64,000 bases of DNA, taken from positions 186,001 through 250,000 of the forward strand of contig NZ_JAFBDA010000001.1 of the NCBI RefSeq assembly GCF_016907995.1. Reading direction: 5' to 3'. Of the stretch, positions 53,183-62,812 are shown one piece after another (positions within the stretch are counted from its first letter, which is position 1; each line of letters opens with the position of its first letter). Under the pieces are notes generated by a model, which ran no database searches, was not told the origin of the DNA, and was given only the letters and a program-made list of their open reading frames with translations. The DNA is from Clostridium sardiniense. Lineage in GTDB: Bacteria > Bacillota > Clostridia > Clostridiales > Clostridiaceae. Made by a program: the position numbers and the translations under genes.

Positions 53183-53309
53183 AGTATTAGTTATAAATTT
53201 AAAAAAGTAATTAGTTTGTATGCTGCGAGCAGACCAATCTCCTTAAATTTTTATATAAAATATAAATTATAAGAGAGAACTATAATACATTCTTAGGGGG
53301 AGCGTATAA

Positions 53310-53846
53310 ATGAGATTATTTAAGAAATCAAAGATATTAATATTAGGATTATTAGTAATGATGATAGGTGCAGGATTTGTTGGATGTACGGATACAAGTG
53401 ATTCAGCTAAAGCTTCAGGAGATGATAAAAAGACTGAAGAACAAAAACAGGAAGAAAAAGTATATGGAGTAGGTGATACTTACAAATACAAAGACGATTA
53501 CTCACTTAAAATAGATAGTGTTAAGACTACAAAGGAAAGAAATCAATTTGCAGATAAGAAGGCAAAAGAGGTTGTAATTATAACTTACACTTATGAGAAT
53601 TTAAATAGTGATAAAGATTTATTTATAGATTCTATGGCATTTAAGGTATATGATGCTGATGGAAATGCAGTAGATACTTATCCAGCAAATATAGAAAAGA
53701 TGCCAAAAGCAGTTTCAAAGGGTAGAAAGTGTACTGCACAAATGGCTTATGCAGTAAATAGTGGAGATACTTTAGAGCTTGAGTATTATGATAATATGTT
53801 TAATAGTAAGAAAGATACAATATTTAAGCTAAACTTTAAAAAGTAA
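53310..53846 (+). CDS. DUF4352-like lipoprotein (178 residues)
   Basis: Signal peptide with lipobox FVGCTD (Cys near 26), a charged linker (DDKKTEEQKQEEK) and a domain resembling DUF4352: KVYGVGDTYKYKDDYSLKID, cited core GVGDTYKYKD, followed by VVIITYTYENLNSD and the late block LEYYDNM. Such immunoglobulin-like lipoproteins are common in clostridia, with unknown role. AGGGGGAG precedes the ATG. It is the end of its transcript. Confidence 0.8.
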   Translation: MRLFKKSKILILGLLVMMIGAGFVGCTDTSDSAKASGDDKKTEEQKQEEKVYGVGDTYKYKDDYSLKIDSVKTTKERNQFADKKAKEVVIITYTYENLNSDKDLFIDSMAFKVYDADGNAVDTYPANIEKMPKAVSKGRKCTAQMAYAVNSGDTLELEYYDNMFNSKKDTIFKLNFKK

Positions 53847-53903
53847 TATAAGTATTATTATAAAGATTGGATTTGTTAAATTATATTGTGATAAATATAG
53901 TTA

Positions 53904-53956
53904 AAAACGAGGAATGGATTGCGTTAATAAAACGTTGTCTATTACTCGTTTTATTT
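53904..53956 (+). terminator. Terminator after the DUF4352-like gene
   Basis: AAAACGAG pairs with CTCGTTTT around a long, partly self-pairing loop (AACG motifs), followed by ATTTTTT. Confidence 0.6.
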
Positions 53957-54137
53957 TTTATATAGTTTTTGATCTAATGAAAATATATACTGAAAATTTA
54001 AATATAGGGCTCTAATGAAATATATAACATTACTTATTTTATATACAGTTAGTATGTAAAAACTAATCATAGTAAACTATATAAGTAAGAAGATAAAGAA
54101 TATAGGAGTGTATATAAGAGAATGGAAGGTGATTACT

Positions 54138-54602
54138 TTGAAAAAGATAATAATAGTATTAAGTTGCGTACTATTCTTCACATGGTTCTTTTGTACAGAT
54201 AAATCCTTTGCTTTAGATATAGGAAATCATTATAACAAAAAAATATCTGAACTACCTGAAAATTCAAAAGAAGCAATATATCGAGATGTGTCTATTTCAT
54301 TACTTATTCCATATATACAAGGAGAAATAAATAATTATTATAAAGATTACTTGACTGAATTGCCAATAGTTTTTCCATATAGCGTAGATATAGTAAGGGC
54401 TAAAAGAGAGAGTGGAAGTGGGTATTTAATCGAATTAGAACTTATAGTACATCCATTCGTTGGGCCTATTAATATTGTTGGAGATGACAGAATTATAATT
54501 GAAACTGGAGCTTTTGGATCAGTTAAGGTTATTAAATTTGAACATATTAAAAGTTACCAATTGACATGGAATTGGCAACATATAATAAAGAAAGCATATT
54601 AA
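54138..54602 (+). CDS. DUF3888 family secreted protein
   Basis: 154 residues from a TTG at 54138, chosen because GGAAGGTGA lies before it and the signal peptide (KKIIIVLSCVLFFTWFF…SFA) begins there. The body matches DUF3888: RDVSISLLIPYIQGEINNYY, then YSVDIVRAKRESG, LIVHPFVGPINIVGDDRI and a terminal VIKFEHIKSYQL. This family is exported and widespread in Bacillus and Clostridium, with no known function. It is monocistronic. Confidence 0.85.
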   Translation: MKKIIIVLSCVLFFTWFFCTDKSFALDIGNHYNKKISELPENSKEAIYRDVSISLLIPYIQGEINNYYKDYLTELPIVFPYSVDIVRAKRESGSGYLIELELIVHPFVGPINIVGDDRIIIETGAFGSVKVIKFEHIKSYQLTWNWQHIIKKAY

Positions 54603-54617
54603 AATTAGCTTAATTAT

Positions 54618-54642
54618 AGACTACATTGTTTATATGTAGTCT
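54618..54642 (+). terminator. Hairpin after the DUF3888 gene
   Basis: AGACTACAT pairs with ATGTAGTCT around TGTTTAT. There is no clear T run, so termination is uncertain. Confidence 0.4.
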
Positions 54643-54837
54643 ATGTAAAAATAAATAAATTACATAAGTGTACAAGCATATACACGAGAGATTGAGGAAA
54701 TTACGAAAAAGTGTTTTTAAAAAACTGAATAATATGGTATTTACAAAATGTGTTATAATTTATTTGGAAAAGTATTAATTTTTGAGTTATAGAAATTAAA
54801 ATTTTGGGAATTATTATTTTTATCAGGAGGAAAACAC

Positions 54838-55122
54838 ATGGACTATTTTATTTCTGTATTATTGATTATCGGTGGTATGCTGGCATTTAATGAAATCTCC
54901 ATATTAAAGAAAAGAATAAAAAGTCAAGAAGATCGTATAAATCAATTATGCAAGCTAACAGGACATAACAACTTATCCTCTTACTGGGTTTCAGATGAAT
55001 TAAAAGAGCTTGTCATTCATCTAAAACGAACTGGAAAGGAAGTTGAAGCCATAAAAAAAATTCGTGAGCAAACACAAATGTCTCTAATAGAAGCAAAACA
55101 GTATGTTGAAAAATTAGATTAG
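54838..55122 (+). CDS. Membrane-anchored protein with ribosomal L7/L12-like C-terminal fold
   Basis: 94 residues: one N-terminal helix (about 4-20, ISVLLIIGGMLAFNEI), a short coil (KKRIKSQEDRINQL) and a C-terminal segment, EAIKKIREQTQMSLIEAKQY, that resembles the L7/L12 C-terminal domain (KIREITGLGLKEAK…). Small proteins with this layout are common in Firmicutes and not characterised. CAGGAGGAAAA precedes the ATG. Confidence 0.75.
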   Translation: MDYFISVLLIIGGMLAFNEISILKKRIKSQEDRINQLCKLTGHNNLSSYWVSDELKELVIHLKRTGKEVEAIKKIREQTQMSLIEAKQYVEKLD

Positions 55123-55196
55123 TTGATAGAAATATGAATATGTTAAGTTCCAGTTTATTGATTAGAATATTTAAAATATAAGAAAAGATATAATTA

Positions 55197-55237
55197 AAAT
55201 ACCGTATTATTCAAAATGAACATACGGTATTTTTTAG
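55197..55237 (+). terminator. Terminator after the L7/L12-like gene
   Basis: AAATACCGTAT pairs with ATACGGTATTT, then a T run. A second hairpin (TAGCTCG with CGAGCTA) follows. A degenerate copy of the first occurs after the next gene near 55921-55960. Confidence 0.8.
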
Positions 55238-55436
55238 CTCGCAATACTAAGAAATTACGAGCTAGATAAAAATATAATATTTGGAAAGTATGTTATAATT
55301 AATTATCAATGGGAAGAAGTTATACATTAAATTCTAGCAAAATTACTATATAAATAGTAATTTGCTTAGTAGTTAATGATTTAGAATGAAGAATGGTTGT
55401 ATAGAATTACGTAAACCATTTATAAGGAGATTCGAT

Positions 55437-55883
55437 ATGGAAGCCATTTTTCCAATGTTATTTTTAGGTTATTTTATGTATGTAGTATATATTGCATATT
55501 GTTTAATTGCAATGAGTGCTCAAGTTGTATTTTCATTTTTTATAGAGAAAAAGCAGATATGGAAAGTTGCTATTATGGTTTTGTTTACCCAAGGCATTGT
55601 AGTATCAATAGCGCAAATGATTTATGATATGATACACAGCATTCATCATTATACAAATTTAGGTTTTTGGAATGTGGTTACATCAGAGAGTTTTAAGTTT
55701 GAGATTTTTTATACGTTAATATTTGTTGGAATAGTAATTGTGATTGGTTTTTTTAACTACAGAGATATAGAAGAAAAAATGAACTGTAAAAAATGGGTTG
55801 CTTTGCTAATTGGCTATTTAATTAATATACTAATTATGCTATTTATGATTTTTAGATTTGGTATAATTGTTGGTGGTTTTTAA
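55437..55883 (+). CDS. Hypothetical four-helix membrane protein (148 residues)
   Basis: The start at 55437 follows AAGGAGA; the frame is open 17 codons further but without a ribosome-binding site there. Four hydrophobic helices (about 5-35, 42-62, 85-105, 120-145). No recognised family and no catalytic motif; a His-rich turn (HSIHHYTN) lies between helices 2 and 3. It may be part of a transporter or a small exporter-like protein. Confidence 0.6.
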   Translation: MEAIFPMLFLGYFMYVVYIAYCLIAMSAQVVFSFFIEKKQIWKVAIMVLFTQGIVVSIAQMIYDMIHSIHHYTNLGFWNVVTSESFKFEIFYTLIFVGIVIVIGFFNYRDIEEKMNCKKWVALLIGYLINILIMLFMIFRFGIIVGGF

Positions 55884-56039
55884 AATAGTGTTAGACATTC
55901 TTTTAATATAGATTGATGATAAAAAATATCGTATTATTTAAAATAGAATATATGGTATTTAAAACATATATGTAAATTTTAGTGTAATTAATTCGTGGTT
56001 GTAAATTTTCACTATAAGTTAAGTTATCAGGAGGTAATA

Positions 56040-56687
56040 ATGGATAATATTATGAAGGATAAATTAATTAACATTACAAAAGAAAAGTTTCAAGAGGGTG
56101 ATCCTTCTCATGATATCTATCATACTCTTAGGGTTTTAAAAAATGCTGAATTTATAGCAAGTAAAGAAAATGGAGATTTAGATATTATTATTCCTTCTGC
56201 ATTATTTCATGATATTATTTGCTATCCAAAAGATAGTGAGAAGTCTAAATATTCATCAGTCGAAAGTGCAAATTTTGCAGCTAGTATATTATACTCATTA
56301 CCTGATTATCCTAAGGATAAAATATCAAAAGTACATACATCAATAAGAGAATGTTCATTTTCTAAAGGAATAATTCCAGAACTTCTCGAAGGGAAGATAT
56401 TACAAGATGCAGATCGTTTAGAGGCAACAGGAGCTATTTCTATAATGAGAACCTTTGCCTCTGCTGGGTTAATGAATAGTAAGTTATATAATTTTGATGA
56501 TCCTTTTTGCAGGGAAAGAGATCCAGATAGTTTAAATTATGCTTTAGACTTATTTTATAATAGACTTTTAATAGTAAAGGATGTAATGCATACTGAAACT
56601 GCAAAAAGTATTGCAGAAAGACGAACTAAAATTTTGTATGATTTTTTAAATTCTTTAGAAGAAGAACTATATGAGATAGAAGAATGA
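56040..56687 (+). CDS. HD-domain phosphohydrolase, YedJ/YpgQ-like
   Basis: 215 residues from the ATG at 56040, just after CAGGAGGTAATA. The metal-dependent HD motifs are complete: SHDIYHTLRVLKNAEFIA (first His), LFHDI (the HD pair) and KILQDADRLEATGA (last Asp). The YedJ/YpgQ branch includes enzymes that hydrolyse nucleoside triphosphates, but the substrate here is not fixed. No operon partner is seen. Confidence 0.9.
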   Translation: MDNIMKDKLINITKEKFQEGDPSHDIYHTLRVLKNAEFIASKENGDLDIIIPSALFHDIICYPKDSEKSKYSSVESANFAASILYSLPDYPKDKISKVHTSIRECSFSKGIIPELLEGKILQDADRLEATGAISIMRTFASAGLMNSKLYNFDDPFCRERDPDSLNYALDLFYNRLLIVKDVMHTETAKSIAERRTKILYDFLNSLEEELYEIEE

Positions 56688-56906
56688 GGGAATAATTAAA
56701 TTAGTAATTGTTATATATATTGTTAATCAAGGAATTTGTGATTATTCTATGTATGCATTACTTGCAGAAGAGTATCTTAGAGAATAGTAGTAAAACAATT
56801 TGATAGTATTAACTATAATTGGGCTATAATAATTTAAAATATAAAGTTTAATTTAAGAGTTATGTAAAGTAATATATAAACTTTAAAGAAAATATATTAA
56901 GTAATT

Positions 56907-56945
56907 AAGTGTAGTTATCTAGATTAGATAACTACACTTTTTTTG
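56907..56945 (+). terminator. Terminator upstream of the multicopper oxidase gene
   Basis: AAGTGTAGTTATCTA pairs perfectly with TAGATAACTACACTT around GAT, followed by TTTTTTG. The gap 56688-57082 otherwise holds a CATATAAT near 57021, which resembles the -10 of sporulation sigma factors E or K without a convincing -35. Confidence 0.85.
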
Positions 56946-57082
56946 TCTTAACCATTTCTTTAAATTACTTTTGATAATTTCAAATACTAAACTATACAAA
57001 ACACAAACACATAGCACATTCATATAATGTAGTAAGTTTTTAACAAAGGCAATATATAGCGTAATAAAAGGATGTGAATACA

Positions 57083-58996
57083 ATGGAGATTAATAAGAAA
57101 GAAATAGAACTTAATAAGGAAGAGGCGCAGATTAAAACAGAAGAGCTAAAGGGAAAAGAAAAGGGTCAGGTTAAAACGGAAGAAAAGCCAATGGAAGAAG
57201 AAAAGGGGCAGGCTAAAAAAGAAGGAGAGCTAAAGGAAGAAGAGGAAGTTAAAAAGGAAGAAGATCCAAAGGAAAAAGAAGAGGAAGCTAAAAAGGAAGA
57301 AGAGCCAAGGGAAGAAGAAGAGGAAGCTAAAAAGGAAGAAGAGCCAAGGGTAGAAGAAGACGAAGTTAAAAAGGAAGAAGAACCAAATGAAGAAGAGGAA
57401 GAGGAAATTAAAAAAGAAGAAAAGCCAAGTAATAGAGACGGAAGACAAAATAGAAAAGTTAATCCTTCTGATCCAAACACCATTTCTAAATTTAGAGATC
57501 CTTTAGTGATTCCCCCTATTGCAAGATCAATAAATAGTTGTGATAACACAAATAAAAATCCTTATTATAATATTGTAATGAGAGAAGCAAGACATAAATT
57601 CCATAGGGATTTTCCATTCACTAAAATATGGGGATATAATGGAATATATCCTGGACCAACTATTGAGGTAACTAAGGACTCAGCTATTTCTGTAAAGTGG
57701 ACTAATTACCTTCCTGATAAACATTTCCTTCCAATAGATCATAGTCTTCATAGTACTATTGATCTTCCGGATGTGAGAAGCGTAGTTCATGTACATGGTG
57801 CAAATGTAGACTCTGATAGTGATGGTCATCCAGAAGCTTGGTTTACAAAAGATTACTCACAGGTAGGAAAAAAATTCACAAGAAAAGTTTATGAATATAC
57901 TAATCATCAACCAGGTACTACTTTATGGTACCATGATCATTCTATGGGAATAACAAGATTAAATGTTTATGCTGGTCTTGCTGGTTTCTATATTATTAGA
58001 GACAGTTTAGAAAAAAGACTTAATCTTCCTAGGGGAAGATATGAAATACCACTTCTTATACAAGATAAAAGCTTTAATGAGGATGGTTCATTATTCTACC
58101 CTGATAGAGTAGCAAATAATCCAAATGCGCCTATCCCTTCAATAGTAGGGTTATTCTTTGGAAACACTATAGCGGTAAATGGAAAGTTATGGCCTTATCT
58201 TAATGTAGAGCCTCGTAAATATAGATTTAGAATTTTAAATGGTTCTAATGGAAGACCATATGATTTAAGCTTATCAAATGGTGAAAGTTTTTATCAAATA
58301 GGTACTGATGGTGGATTTATTGATCACACAATGGAGGTTTCAAGCATAACTTTAGAACCAGCTGAAAGAGTGGATGTTATCATAGACTTTTCAAAATTTA
58401 AAGGAGAAGAGATTACATTATTAAATTCAGGATTTGGTGCTGACAATAATACTAATGTAATAATGAAATTTAAGGTTGTTATGCCTTTAACTGATGCAGA
58501 TACAAGTGAAATTCCAGAAGAAATAAATCATGCTGAGCCTATAAATCAAACTTTAGTTAAAAATACTAGATTCCTACCACTAACTCAAAGATTAGATAGA
58601 TTTAATAGACAAATGTTCTTATTAGATGATAAAACTTGGACAGATCCTACTACTGAAAAACCCGAAATAGATAGTATAGAGATATGGAATATAATAAACA
58701 CATTCCCATTTCCACATCCTATTCATGTGCATTTAGTTCAATTTAAAATACTAGATAGGACACCTTTTGATGTTGAAGAGTATAGAAGAACAGGAGAAAT
58801 TGTGTTTACTGGCCCACCAGAGGAACCTTTAGATTTTGAAAAGGGATTTAAGGATACGGTAAGAGTTGATGGTGGAAAGATTACAAGAATTATTATGCAC
58901 TTTAAGGATCATGTAGGTGACTTTGTATGGCATTGTCATATACTTGAACATGAGGATTATGATATGATGAGACCTCTTAGGGTTCTAAAAGATTAG
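57083..58996 (+). CDS. CotA/bilirubin-oxidase-like multicopper oxidase with Lys/Glu-repeat N terminus
   Basis: 637 residues from the ATG at 57083 (AAAGGATG upstream; a GTG at 57074 is too close to it). Residues 1-120 are almost only Lys and Glu, with repeats of about 14 residues (KKEEEPREEEEEA type). Three cupredoxin domains then carry all copper sites: HVHGANVDSD, LWYHDHSMGITRL, HPIHVHLVQF and VWHCHILEHEDYDMM, which supplies the type-1 His-Cys-His-Met set. The order and VYAGLAGFYIIRD match CotA, the outer spore-coat laccase, and like CotA it has no signal peptide. A spore-coat or metal-oxidising role is inferred. The charged extension is not part of CotA. Confidence 0.9.
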   Translation: MEINKKEIELNKEEAQIKTEELKGKEKGQVKTEEKPMEEEKGQAKKEGELKEEEEVKKEEDPKEKEEEAKKEEEPREEEEEAKKEEEPRVEEDEVKKEEEPNEEEEEEIKKEEKPSNRDGRQNRKVNPSDPNTISKFRDPLVIPPIARSINSCDNTNKNPYYNIVMREARHKFHRDFPFTKIWGYNGIYPGPTIEVTKDSAISVKWTNYLPDKHFLPIDHSLHSTIDLPDVRSVVHVHGANVDSDSDGHPEAWFTKDYSQVGKKFTRKVYEYTNHQPGTTLWYHDHSMGITRLNVYAGLAGFYIIRDSLEKRLNLPRGRYEIPLLIQDKSFNEDGSLFYPDRVANNPNAPIPSIVGLFFGNTIAVNGKLWPYLNVEPRKYRFRILNGSNGRPYDLSLSNGESFYQIGTDGGFIDHTMEVSSITLEPAERVDVIIDFSKFKGEEITLLNSGFGADNNTNVIMKFKVVMPLTDADTSEIPEEINHAEPINQTLVKNTRFLPLTQRLDRFNRQMFLLDDKTWTDPTTEKPEIDSIEIWNIINTFPFPHPIHVHLVQFKILDRTPFDVEEYRRTGEIVFTGPPEEPLDFEKGFKDTVRVDGGKITRIIMHFKDHVGDFVWHCHILEHEDYDMMRPLRVLKD

Positions 58997-59242
58997 TTTA
59001 AATATCTAATTACAATGATAAAAAATAAGAGACTCATTAATAGATTTCTAATTATAGAAAATATAATTAGAAAGTTTATGGCGTGTATTAAGTTATAAAA
59101 GTCATATAAATAAAATATATAAATTAAATGTAAATAGATATGAATTTAATACGTTTTTAGAGTATAAAAATGTATCAATATATCTAGAAAAAATGATGAA
59201 AATGCATTGAATCATGTAAAAAAGCAATGTGAATAAATACTA

Positions 59243-59278
59243 AAAAGGCAGATATATTGCACTGTATATCTGCCTTTC
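59243..59278 (+). terminator. Hairpin terminator between the oxidase and the polyamine operon
   Basis: AAAGGCAGATATA pairs with TATATCTGCCTTT around TTGCACTG. It lies 250 bases past the oxidase stop. The stretch 59279-59445 shows nothing recognisable. Confidence 0.8.
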
Positions 59279-59445
59279 ATATTATAAAATAGTATAAATT
59301 TAGCACTCTAAAGTAATAAAATTTACTATGAATACAAATTCATAAAAGATTTAACATAGATTTAACAATTAAATTTTGAAAATAAATTTTAAATTTAGAT
59401 TTTTTACTTTTATAGGAAATAAGGGATTAGATATAAGTTATATCA

Positions 59446-59550
59446 ATGCTTAATAAAAAATTGGTTATAATAGTTGGTTGTTTAGTAATACTAAATTTTT
59501 TATTTAGTATTTGTTTAACAAAAGATAATATTTTGAATAAATGTAATTAA
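59446..59550 (+). CDS. Possible 34-codon membrane peptide
   Basis: ATG at 59446 encoding MLNKKLVIIVGCLVILNFLF followed by SICLTKDNILNKCN. It has the form of a signal peptide or single helix, but no good ribosome-binding site. Weak candidate. Confidence 0.25.
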   Translation: MLNKKLVIIVGCLVILNFLFSICLTKDNILNKCN

Positions 59551-59667
59551 GTTGAATATATGTAAGTTTATAGTGATAGAAAAAAGAAAAATTGTAATAT
59601 ATAATAAAGCCGAAAAATCTGAAATTTAGCTAAATATCAAAAAGTAATGAGAAGAGGTGTGTATGCA

Positions 59668-60474
59668 GTGAGTGAAAAAATAAAACTTTATGGATTTAAC
59701 AATCTAACAAAAACATTAAGTTTTAACATCTATGATGTTTGTTATGCAAAAACAGAAAGAGAAAAAGAGGATTATATTAAATATATAGATGAGCAATATA
59801 ATTCAGAGCGTTTAACAAAAATATTATGTGATGTAACAGAAATAATTGGAGCCCATGTACTTAATATTTCAAGACAAGACTATGAACCACAAGGGGCTAG
59901 TGTTAATATCCTCATCACAGAGGAAGCACTACCGGTTGCTAATATTGATCCATCCTGTAACAAGGGGGAACTTTCATATGTGGATTTAAGAGATAGTATT
60001 GTGGGTCATTTAGATAAGAGTCATCTTACTGTGCATACATATCCAGAGTTTCATCCAAACAATGATATTATTTCTTTTAGAGTTGATATTGACGTTTCCA
60101 CTTGTGGAATGATATCACCACTAAATGCACTAGATTATTTAATAAATAGTTTTGATTCAGATGTAATCACTATGGACTATAGAGTTCGTGGATTTACAAG
60201 AGATGTAGATGGCCGCAAGTGTTATATAGATCACAAGATGAAGACAATACAAGATTTTATAGATGACAATATATTAAAGCGTTATGATGCAATGGATGTA
60301 AATATGTATCAATCAAACATATTCCATACAAAGATGATGCTTAAAGACATTAAATTAAATAATTACTTATTCAATTCAGATCCATATGAATTATCACCAG
60401 AGGAGAGAAGAGACATAAGAGATAGACTAACTAAAGAGATGATAGAAATTTATTGTGGAGTGAATGTTTATTAA
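59668..60474 (+). CDS. speD: S-adenosylmethionine decarboxylase proenzyme, E. coli SpeD type
   Basis: 268 residues from a GTG at 59668, preceded by AGAGGTG; an ATG at 59647 gives an unneeded extension. It makes decarboxylated SAM, the aminopropyl donor for spermidine. The protein cuts itself at K-S in AHLDKSH-type [13 protein letters not shown], leaving a pyruvoyl group from Ser118. The motifs [44 protein letters not shown] and [13 protein letters not shown] match the long SpeD class. First gene of the speDAEB operon, with 18 bases to speA. Confidence 0.96.
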   Translation: MSEKIKLYGFNNLTKTLSFNIYDVCYAKTEREKEDYIKYIDEQYNSERLTKILCDVTEIIGAHVLNISRQDYEPQGASVNILITEEALPVANIDPSCNKGELSYVDLRDSIVGHLDKSHLTVHTYPEFHPNNDIISFRVDIDVSTCGMISPLNALDYLINSFDSDVITMDYRVRGFTRDVDGRKCYIDHKMKTIQDFIDDNILKRYDAMDVNMYQSNIFHTKMMLKDIKLNNYLFNSDPYELSPEERRDIRDRLTKEMIEIYCGVNVY

Positions 60475-60492
60475 GAAGGGAGGCTTAGTTTT

Positions 60493-61944
60493 TTGAATAA
60501 ATTATCTCAAGAAAATGCCCCAATATATGAGGCGCTAAAGTGGTATAGAAACCAAAGAATAGTTCCATTTGATGTACCAGGACACAAGCAAGGTAGAGGA
60601 AATGAAGAACTTAGAGAATTCTTAGGGGAAGATTGTTTATCAGTTGATGTAAATTCAATGAAACCCTTAGATAATCTTTGCCATCCAACATCAGTAATTA
60701 AAGATGCTGAAAGTTTAGCTGCAGAAGCTTTTGGTGCAGATAGAGCATTCTTTATGGTAAATGGAACAACTTCAGCAGTACAAGCTATGATTATGACTGT
60801 TTGTAAAGATGGAGATAAGATTATAATTCCAAGAAATGTTCATAGATCAGCTATTAATACTTTAATAATAGCTGGAATAAAGCCAGTTTATATTAATCCT
60901 GGAACACATGAAAAAACAGGTATTTCACTTGGAATGTCTATAAAGGATATAGAAAAAACAATACTAGAGAACAAGGATGCTAAAGCTATTTTTGTTAACA
61001 ATCCAACTTATTATGGAATTTGTTCTCCACTTAAAGAAATAGTTAAGTTAGCACATGAACATGGCATGTATGTTTTAGTTGATGAAGCACATGGAACGCA
61101 TTTTTACTTTGATAAGAATCTTCCACCATCAGCTATGGAAGCTGGTGCAGATATGGCAGCTGTTAGTATACATAAGACAGGAGGTTCTTTAACTCAAAGT
61201 TCAATTCTTCTTATGAATTGCAATAATATAAGTCCTGATTATGTAAGAACAGTTATAAATTTAACTCAGACAACAAGTGCATCTTATCTTTTATTATCAT
61301 CTCTAGATATTGCAAGAAAGAATCTTGCAACTAATGGTGAAAAGATTTTTGAAGATATAGTAGAGCTTGCAGAGTATGCAAGAAATGAAGTAAATAAAAT
61401 TGGAGGCTACTATGCTTTCTCAAAAGAAATTGTAAATGGCGATAATATTTATGATTTTGATGTAACTAAATTAACTATAAATACTTTAGGGGTAGGACTA
61501 GCTGGAATAGAGGTCTACGACATATTAAGAGATGATTATGGAATACAGATAGAACTTGGAGATACAGCAAATATTCTAGCAATAATATCAGTTGGTGATA
61601 CAAAGTACAACATAGAAAGACTTGTATCAGCTTTAAGTGAGATTAAGAGAATTCACAAGAAGGAAGGGATTTTTATATTTGATCATGAGTATATAAATCC
61701 AATAGTTAAGGTTACTCCAAAGGAAGCATTTTATGCAGAGAAGACAAGCATTCCTCTTAAAGAGAGTGAAGGCAATATAACAGGCGAATTTGTTATGTGT
61801 TATCCACCTGGAATACCAATATTAGCACCAGGGGAGCTTATAACAAAGGAAGCAATTGAGTGTATAGAGTATTCAAAATCAAAGGGAAGTTTAATAACTG
61901 GACCTCAGGATATGAATATCGAATATATAAACGTTTTAATTTAA
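60493..61944 (+). CDS. speA: Arginine decarboxylase, PLP fold type I, Bacillus SpeA type
   Basis: 483 residues from a TTG behind AAGGGAGG. It resembles the Orn/Lys/Arg decarboxylases of Firmicutes: VPFDVPGHKQGRG at the start, NGTTSAVQAMIM (PLP phosphate binding), VLVDEAHGTHFYF with the PLP-ring Asp, and SIHKTGGSLTQSS with Schiff-base Lys228. A C-terminal domain has CYPPGIPILAPGE. In the context of agmatinase and spermidine synthase its substrate should be arginine, giving agmatine; lysine or ornithine cannot be excluded by sequence alone. Confidence 0.93.
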   Translation: MNKLSQENAPIYEALKWYRNQRIVPFDVPGHKQGRGNEELREFLGEDCLSVDVNSMKPLDNLCHPTSVIKDAESLAAEAFGADRAFFMVNGTTSAVQAMIMTVCKDGDKIIIPRNVHRSAINTLIIAGIKPVYINPGTHEKTGISLGMSIKDIEKTILENKDAKAIFVNNPTYYGICSPLKEIVKLAHEHGMYVLVDEAHGTHFYFDKNLPPSAMEAGADMAAVSIHKTGGSLTQSSILLMNCNNISPDYVRTVINLTQTTSASYLLLSSLDIARKNLATNGEKIFEDIVELAEYARNEVNKIGGYYAFSKEIVNGDNIYDFDVTKLTINTLGVGLAGIEVYDILRDDYGIQIELGDTANILAIISVGDTKYNIERLVSALSEIKRIHKKEGIFIFDHEYINPIVKVTPKEAFYAEKTSIPLKESEGNITGEFVMCYPPGIPILAPGELITKEAIECIEYSKSKGSLITGPQDMNIEYINVLI

Positions 61945-61957
61945 GGAGGTATGAAAA

Positions 61958-62812
61958 ATGGAATTATGGTACACAGAAGAACATACAGATAAGGTTAGAT
62001 TTTCAATTAAGGTTGAGGAACAACTATTTAAAGGACAAAGTGATTTTCAAAGAATAGATGTTTTTAAATCACAAGAATTTGGAACTTTCTTCACATTAGA
62101 TGGACTTATGATGGTAACAGAGAAGGATGAATTTATTTACCATGATATGATAGTTCACGTTCCTATGGCAACAAATCCTAATATAAAAAATGTATTAGTA
62201 ATTGGAGCTGGAGATGGTGGAACTGTAAGAGAGCTTACAAGATATAAATCAATTGAAAAGATTGATATGGTTGAGATTGATAAGATGGTAGTTGATGTAT
62301 GCAAGGAATACTTACCTCAAACTGCTTCAAAGCTTGATGATGAGAGAGTAACTTTATACTTTGAAGATGGATTAAAGTTTGTAAGAACAGTAGAAGATAA
62401 GTATGACTTAATAATTGTTGATTCAACTGATCCATTTGGACCAGGAGAAGGATTATTCACAAAAGAGTTTTATGGAAACTGCTTCAAAGCTCTTAAAGAG
62501 GATGGAATTTTAGTAAATCAACATGAAAGTCCATATTATGAATCTTATGCAAAATCAATGAAGAGAGCTCATAAGAGAATAAAGGAATCATTCCCTGTAT
62601 GCAGAGTATATCAAGCACATATTCCAACATATCCTTCAGGACACTGGTTATTTGGATTTGCATCAAAGAAATATGATCCAATAAATAGTGAAAGCATAGA
62701 AGAGTGGAATAGCTTAGGATTAAAGACTAAGTACTATAATACAGACCTTCACAAGGCTTCATTTGCTCTTCCAAACTACGTAAAGGAAATGTTAGAGGAT
62801 GCAAATGAATAA
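61958..62812 (+). CDS. speE: Spermidine synthase
   Basis: 284 residues. It transfers an aminopropyl group from decarboxylated SAM to putrescine. The nucleotide-binding loop is VLVIGAGDGGTVRELTRY, followed by MVEIDKMVVDVCKEYLP, and the catalytic Asp is in IIVDSTDPFGPGEGLF. YHDMIVHVPM early in the sequence is also diagnostic. TAAGGAGGT precedes the ATG by a few bases and overlaps the speA stop, indicating coupled translation. Confidence 0.97.
   Translation: MELWYTEEHTDKVRFSIKVEEQLFKGQSDFQRIDVFKSQEFGTFFTLDGLMMVTEKDEFIYHDMIVHVPMATNPNIKNVLVIGAGDGGTVRELTRYKSIEKIDMVEIDKMVVDVCKEYLPQTASKLDDERVTLYFEDGLKFVRTVEDKYDLIIVDSTDPFGPGEGLFTKEFYGNCFKALKEDGILVNQHESPYYESYAKSMKRAHKRIKESFPVCRVYQAHIPTYPSGHWLFGFASKKYDPINSESIEEWNSLGLKTKYYNTDLHKASFALPNYVKEMLEDANE

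Noticed and set aside
56691..56790. Protein-like reading LVIVIYIVNQGICDYSMYA after the HD gene
   Set aside because: No start codon or ribosome-binding site and no family; could be a relic but is too short to support.
57021..57028. CATATAAT as a sporulation (sigma E or K) promoter for the CotA-like gene
   Set aside because: Only the -10 half fits; no matching -35 could be placed at the right distance.
57166..57549. Ser/Phe-rich minus-strand ORF (127 codons) opposite the start of the oxidase gene
   Set aside because: It is the complement of the Lys/Glu repeats and has no start signals.
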